Source of the DNA: Clostridia bacterium | GTDB taxonomy: Bacteria; Bacillota; Clostridia; Oscillospirales; Acutalibacteraceae | DNA length: 64,000 nucleotides | Assembly (NCBI GenBank): GCA_017402845.1 | Contig: JAFPLH010000079.1 | Coordinates: 29,918 to 93,917 of the forward strand | Reading direction: 5' to 3' | Shown here: one piece after another, positions 60,830 through 64,000 of the stretch | Layout: every line of letters begins with the position of its first letter | How positions within the stretch are numbered: position 1 is the stretch's first letter | Notes under the pieces: model-generated | The model's database searches: none | The model's input: the letters and a program-made list of their open reading frames with translations, nothing else | What the model was told of the DNA's origin: nothing | Program-made: the position numbers and the translations under genes

Positions 60830-62365
60830 ATGCAAAAGGAAGAGCTTATACTTATTCTTGACTTTTGCGGTCAGTATAATCAGCTTATCGCACGCAGGGT
60901 GCGTGAATGTAATGTATACTGCGAGATAGTACGTCATGACATTTCCGCTGAGGAAATAAAAAGCAGAGGTGCAAAGGGTGTTATTTTTACGGGCGGCCCT
61001 GCAAGCGTATACGGCGATAATGCACCGAAATGCGATCCTGAGATATTCAATTTAGGTATACCCGTACTCGGTATCTGCTACGGTATGCAGCTAATGACTC
61101 ACACGTTAGGCGGTAAAGTTGAACGTGCAGACAAGCGTGAGTACGGCGAAATAGAAGTGAATTTTTCAAAATCTGTATTGTTTGACGGATTCACCGACAA
61201 AAACGTATGCTTGATGTCGCATACAGATTATGTTGAAACATTACCGCAAGGCTTTGAAAAAATCGCTGATACTGCGTCATGTCCTTACGCTGCAATAGAA
61301 AACAAAGAAAGAAGATTTTACGGTATACAATTTCATGCAGAAGTAAACAATACCGTGAACGGTACAAAGATAATTGATAACTTTGTAAAGAAGATCTGCG
61401 GCTGCAGCGGCAGTTGGGAGATGTCATCATTTGTTAAAGAGACTGTTAAAGCCTTGAAAGAAAAAATAGGCGACGGAAAAGCTCTTTGCGCTTTGTCCGG
61501 AGGAGTAGATTCATCTGTTGCAGCTGCGCTACTCAATGCTGCGATAGGAGAAAATCTTACTTGTATATTCGTAGATCACGGTCTTATGCGAAAAAACGAG
61601 GGCGACGAAGTAGAAGAAGTATTCGGCAAGAGATTTAAATCAAAGTTTATCAGAGTAAATGCTGAGGAGCGCTTTTTAAGCAGACTTGCAGGAGTTGAAG
61701 ATCCCGAAACAAAGAGAAAGATAATCGGTGAGGAGTTTATAAACGTCTTTGAAGAAGAAGCAAAGAAGATCGGAAAGGTAGATTTTCTTGTACAGGGTAC
61801 AATTTATCCTGATGTTGTAGAAAGCGGAAAAGGCATAGGCGCATCTATAAAGAGTCATCACAATGTCGGCGGACTGCCCGATCACGTTGACTTTAAAGAG
61901 ATAGTAGAGCCTTTAAGAGACCTGTTTAAAGACGAGGTAAGAAAAGTTGGCAGAGAGTTGGGTATTCCCGATTATCTTGTTGACCGTCCCCCATTCCCCG
62001 GTCCGGGACTTGCGATAAGAGTTATCGGAGATATTACAAAAGAAAAGCTTGACATTTTAAGAGAAGCTGATTATATTTTCAGAGAAGAGCTTGAGCGTGA
62101 CGGTATTAATAAGATCTCAAATCAATATTTTGCAGCGCTTACAAACGTAAAAAGCGTCGGCGTCATGGGCGATTACAGAACATATGACTATATGATCGCA
62201 TTAAGAGCCGTTACTACAATGGACTTTATGACTGCCACATTTACTCGTATTCCATATGAAACGCTCGAAAGAGTATCTTCAAGAATTGTGAATGAAGTGA
62301 AAAACGTGAACAGAGTTGTTTACGATATAACAGGCAAACCACCGGCAACGATTGAGTACGAATAG
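60830..62365 (+). CDS. guaA: GMP synthase (glutamine-hydrolysing)
   Basis: 511 residues. Glutaminase domain with GICYGMQ (catalytic Cys, about 79-85) and QFHAEV (His/Glu, about 165-170; the usual Pro is Ala). ATP pyrophosphatase loop SGGVDSS (about 220-226) and the C-terminal dimerisation domain ending PPATIEYE. It makes GMP from XMP. ATG at 60830 with GAGGGGGAG 5 bp upstream. Confidence 0.96.
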   Translation: MQKEELILILDFCGQYNQLIARRVRECNVYCEIVRHDISAEEIKSRGAKGVIFTGGPASVYGDNAPKCDPEIFNLGIPVLGICYGMQLMTHTLGGKVERADKREYGEIEVNFSKSVLFDGFTDKNVCLMSHTDYVETLPQGFEKIADTASCPYAAIENKERRFYGIQFHAEVNNTVNGTKIIDNFVKKICGCSGSWEMSSFVKETVKALKEKIGDGKALCALSGGVDSSVAAALLNAAIGENLTCIFVDHGLMRKNEGDEVEEVFGKRFKSKFIRVNAEERFLSRLAGVEDPETKRKIIGEEFINVFEEEAKKIGKVDFLVQGTIYPDVVESGKGIGASIKSHHNVGGLPDHVDFKEIVEPLRDLFKDEVRKVGRELGIPDYLVDRPPFPGPGLAIRVIGDITKEKLDILREADYIFREELERDGINKISNQYFAALTNVKSVGVMGDYRTYDYMIALRAVTTMDFMTATFTRIPYETLERVSSRIVNEVKNVNRVVYDITGKPPATIEYE

Positions 62366-62372
62366 TAGCCAA

Positions 62373-62419
62373 AATCCCGAAAAGCGCATTGTTATGCGGT
62401 TTTTCGGGATTGTTTTTTT
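62373..62419 (+). terminator. Terminator of guaA
   Basis: AATCCCGAAAA-CGCA pairs with TGCG-TTTTTCGGGATT, followed by a seven-T run. Confidence 0.9.
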
Positions 62420-62422
62420 GCT

Positions 62423-62443
62423 TTGGTGCACTTTTGGTGCACT
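62423..62443. repeat. Two-copy 11-bp tandem repeat at the edge of a composition change
   Basis: TTGGTGCACTT is repeated twice head to tail just after the guaA terminator, followed by a T-run. The downstream DNA is visibly richer in G and C than the rest of the window. Confidence 0.5.
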
Positions 62444-62526
62444 TTTTTTAAAAAACGTCGCGGACGAGGTGAAAAACGGGGGATTTTACGGATAAATCGT
62501 ATAAGGCTTGTATGTATTCTGAAACT

Positions 62527-62934
62527 TTATCGTTTCCGATTATTTATGTCCGAAACTGCTTTTCTTACTCCCCACAATACTATTCCGATAATCGTCAGCA
62601 GATATATCACCTGTATAAGATCAGCAGCAGTGTAATTCGTTTCAGGGAAAGGATTGCTGTCGGGGTGATAGTACCACCACACACGGCAAAGCGTGAATGT
62701 CAGATATGACAGTGAAAACAGTGCAAGCACAATGCGCTGTAGCGTTTCTCGTCGTTCTTTTCGCAGTGTCTCAATGTAGTATTCAATATGAGCCTTTCCA
62801 AGATTAGACTTACAGTTATCCCGAAGTGCTTCGAGCCTTCGGGATTTTTTCTTTTTGCTGTCGCCAGATGACATTATATCGGCTATATTATTTGATATGG
62901 ATTTCTTTTCATTAATTGTTTTTAAAATATCCAT
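62527..62934 (-). CDS. Hypothetical two-helix membrane protein next to the kinase
   Basis: 135 residues: a lysine-rich N-terminus (KKKKSRR), then two hydrophobic segments (about 68-86 and 103-122). The ATG lies 1 bp after the kinase stop with AGGAGGG upstream, so both genes form one operon. Function unknown; possibly an anchor or partner of the kinase. Confidence 0.65.
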   Translation of the reverse strand: MDILKTINEKKSISNNIADIMSSGDSKKKKSRRLEALRDNCKSNLGKAHIEYYIETLRKERRETLQRIVLALFSLSYLTFTLCRVWWYYHPDSNPFPETNYTAADLIQVIYLLTIIGIVLWGVRKAVSDINNRKR

Positions 62935-62935
62935 T

Positions 62936-64000
62936 TCACGCCCTCCTAATCAAGTTATCAACAATTATCGGAGCGAATGTGGAAAACAGCACGGCTGCGA
63001 CCTTGAATACCATAAACCGCCTGTTGTTTCTCCGTATGCTTTTCGGAACAAATCGCAGCAGATCGCCCATGTTGAAAATGACGATCAGCGGCACGATGAT
63101 ATAGAACAGGAAAATTTCGATAAACCCCGATATCCCAAATTTATCGAGCGCCGCCACTGCGAAGAATATCATTGAGATGTACGAAAACGCAGCCGTAAGC
63201 TCCTTCCACAGCGTGTGAGTGCGGAAGCCCGGCAGCGCACGCAATACAGGTATGCGGTCGATAATGTGAACTCCCAGCTCATGCGTCAGCGCTTTTTTCA
63301 GTACAGTGACATCGGCGTATCGGTGCGACGGGTCTTCGTTTGTCGCTTTTTCGATAATTGCCGTGATATAATGATCTCCGCTATAGTGTGCAAGCCCCGG
63401 TTCTTTACCGGTTAGAAGAGAACTCAGAATACAGCCGATCGAGTAAATATCGGAGCGGTTCGTGGCATTTGACGATATCGTTTCCGGCGCCTGATATCCG
63501 AGCGTGCCGACAACGGTAGTGTCGGGGATGTTTCGCATATTGACAGCCTTTGCGCCGCCGAAATCGACTATCTTTATTTTTGGAATATCGCCTGCGTAGT
63601 CCGAGATCATGATGTTGTCGGGTTTCAGATCACGGTGAACAAAGCCTCGTTTGTGGAATTCCTCAAGCCCTTCGCATAGCTGAACGCAAAGAGACAGCGC
63701 TGATTTTTTATCAAGTGCGCCGTTCAGCTTAACATATTCTGAGAGCGTGAGCGTTTCCTTGTCGCTGCCGCCCGCGCAGATATATTCCGTGACGGCAAGG
63801 TACCGTTTATCGACCTTAATAACCTCATACGTTTCGGCAATATACGGATTCCACATCGTACACAGCGCTTCATAAACAGCCGCACGCTTTTCGTTTATCT
63901 CTTTAAGTACGACTGTTGAGGGAGTGTCATCGGTGCGGTCGAGCATTGCGGTAAATGTTCGGTACTGCTTGCCATAGCTTAGTTCCTTATGTATCAGGAA
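62936..64000 (-). CDS. Ser/Thr protein kinase, partial at its N-terminus
   Basis: The frame stays open to the window edge; upstream of the Met at 63946 it reads LSYGKQYRTF, so the true start is outside. The ATP-binding Lys is in TVVLKEI, the catalytic loop is VHRDLKPDN, the DFG motif is VDFGGAK, and YQAPE is the P+1 anchor. All catalytic residues are present. Three hydrophobic segments follow the kinase domain at the C-terminus, instead of PASTA repeats. Base composition is close to half G+C, higher than in neighbouring genes. Confidence 0.85.
   Translation of the reverse strand, partial: FLIHKELSYGKQYRTFTAMLDRTDDTPSTVVLKEINEKRAAVYEALCTMWNPYIAETYEVIKVDKRYLAVTEYICAGGSDKETLTLSEYVKLNGALDKKSALSLCVQLCEGLEEFHKRGFVHRDLKPDNIMISDYAGDIPKIKIVDFGGAKAVNMRNIPDTTVVGTLGYQAPETISSNATNRSDIYSIGCILSSLLTGKEPGLAHYSGDHYITAIIEKATNEDPSHRYADVTVLKKALTHELGVHIIDRIPVLRALPGFRTHTLWKELTAAFSYISMIFFAVAALDKFGISGFIEIFLFYIIVPLIVIFNMGDLLRFVPKSIRRNNRRFMVFKVAAVLFSTFAPIIVDNLIRRA

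Overview
The window looks like a chromosomal segment of a low-GC, Gram-positive, spore-forming Clostridia, most likely a Ruminococcus-like member of the Oscillospirales. The supporting genes are ypeB (spore germination), the ribosomal-protein protease Prp with a pre-processed form of L27, Mini-RNase III, a PASTA-type Ser/Thr kinase, a GGGtGRT/NifU-like pair, an EFR1-type ferredoxin and a MecA-like adaptor. All gene calls come from reading the sequence. No database search was run, and species assignment is inference.

Layout. 1-9 kb: unknown membrane proteins, tRNA-Pro/Gln, hemW, a diacylglycerol-type glycosyltransferase, an ABC-2 exporter with an unusually degenerate ATPase, and a VanW-family protein. 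9-16.8 kb: housekeeping genes (histidine phosphatase, acyl-ACP thioesterase, PcrA-like helicase, TatD, HD protein, ABC-F). 16.9-22.7 kb: a sugar ABC importer (lipoprotein plus two permeases, no ATPase) that encloses an AAA ATPase gene, with a MecA-like gene diverging from it. 22.7-30.2 kb: a three-gene minor-pilin operon (J-like, I-like and a 1,991-residue K/PilX-like protein with carbohydrate-binding-like modules). 30.4-34.2 kb: the rplU-prp-rpmA and obgE-mrnC groups behind an L21 leader. 34.2-37.4 kb: tRNAs, ypeB and fba.

37.6-39.6 kb holds the most interesting non-coding structure. An AgrC/VirS-type GHKL histidine kinase with no adjacent regulator is followed by two consecutive transcription units. 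Each has a pair of 21-bp-periodic direct repeats, a -35/-10 promoter 7 bp further on, a 5' hairpin with the same 12-nt loop size, an identical 38-nt C-rich tail and a strong terminator. I read these as twin regulatory sRNAs (or tiny-peptide RNAs) under a LytTR/VirR-like regulator. 39.7-50.6 kb: AEC transporter, M23/G5 peptidase, asparaginase, MscL with a zinc ribbon, RarA, GlyA and two tandem polysaccharide deacetylases. 51.6-54.9 kb: the major type IV pilin behind a near-consensus promoter, then a zinc-ribbon/kinase/PASTA protein. 55-62.4 kb: EFR1 ferredoxin and divergent TetR, a RelB-like antitoxin broken by a stop codon, the GGGtGRT pair, a C_GCAxxG_C_C protein and guaA. From about 62.4 kb the base composition becomes more GC-rich across a two-gene membrane protein/kinase unit that runs off the window.

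The segment also carries three families of small non-autonomous transposon-like repeats (MITEs) with visible 4-5 bp target duplications. One is inserted inside another, and one supplies the stop codon of a gene. There is also a multi-hairpin block after the phosphatase gene and a duplicated tRNA-Trp 3' end. Together the pilin genes suggest a surface fibre with a large, possibly starch-binding tip protein, alongside a sugar importer 2-7 kb away. That functional link is inference.
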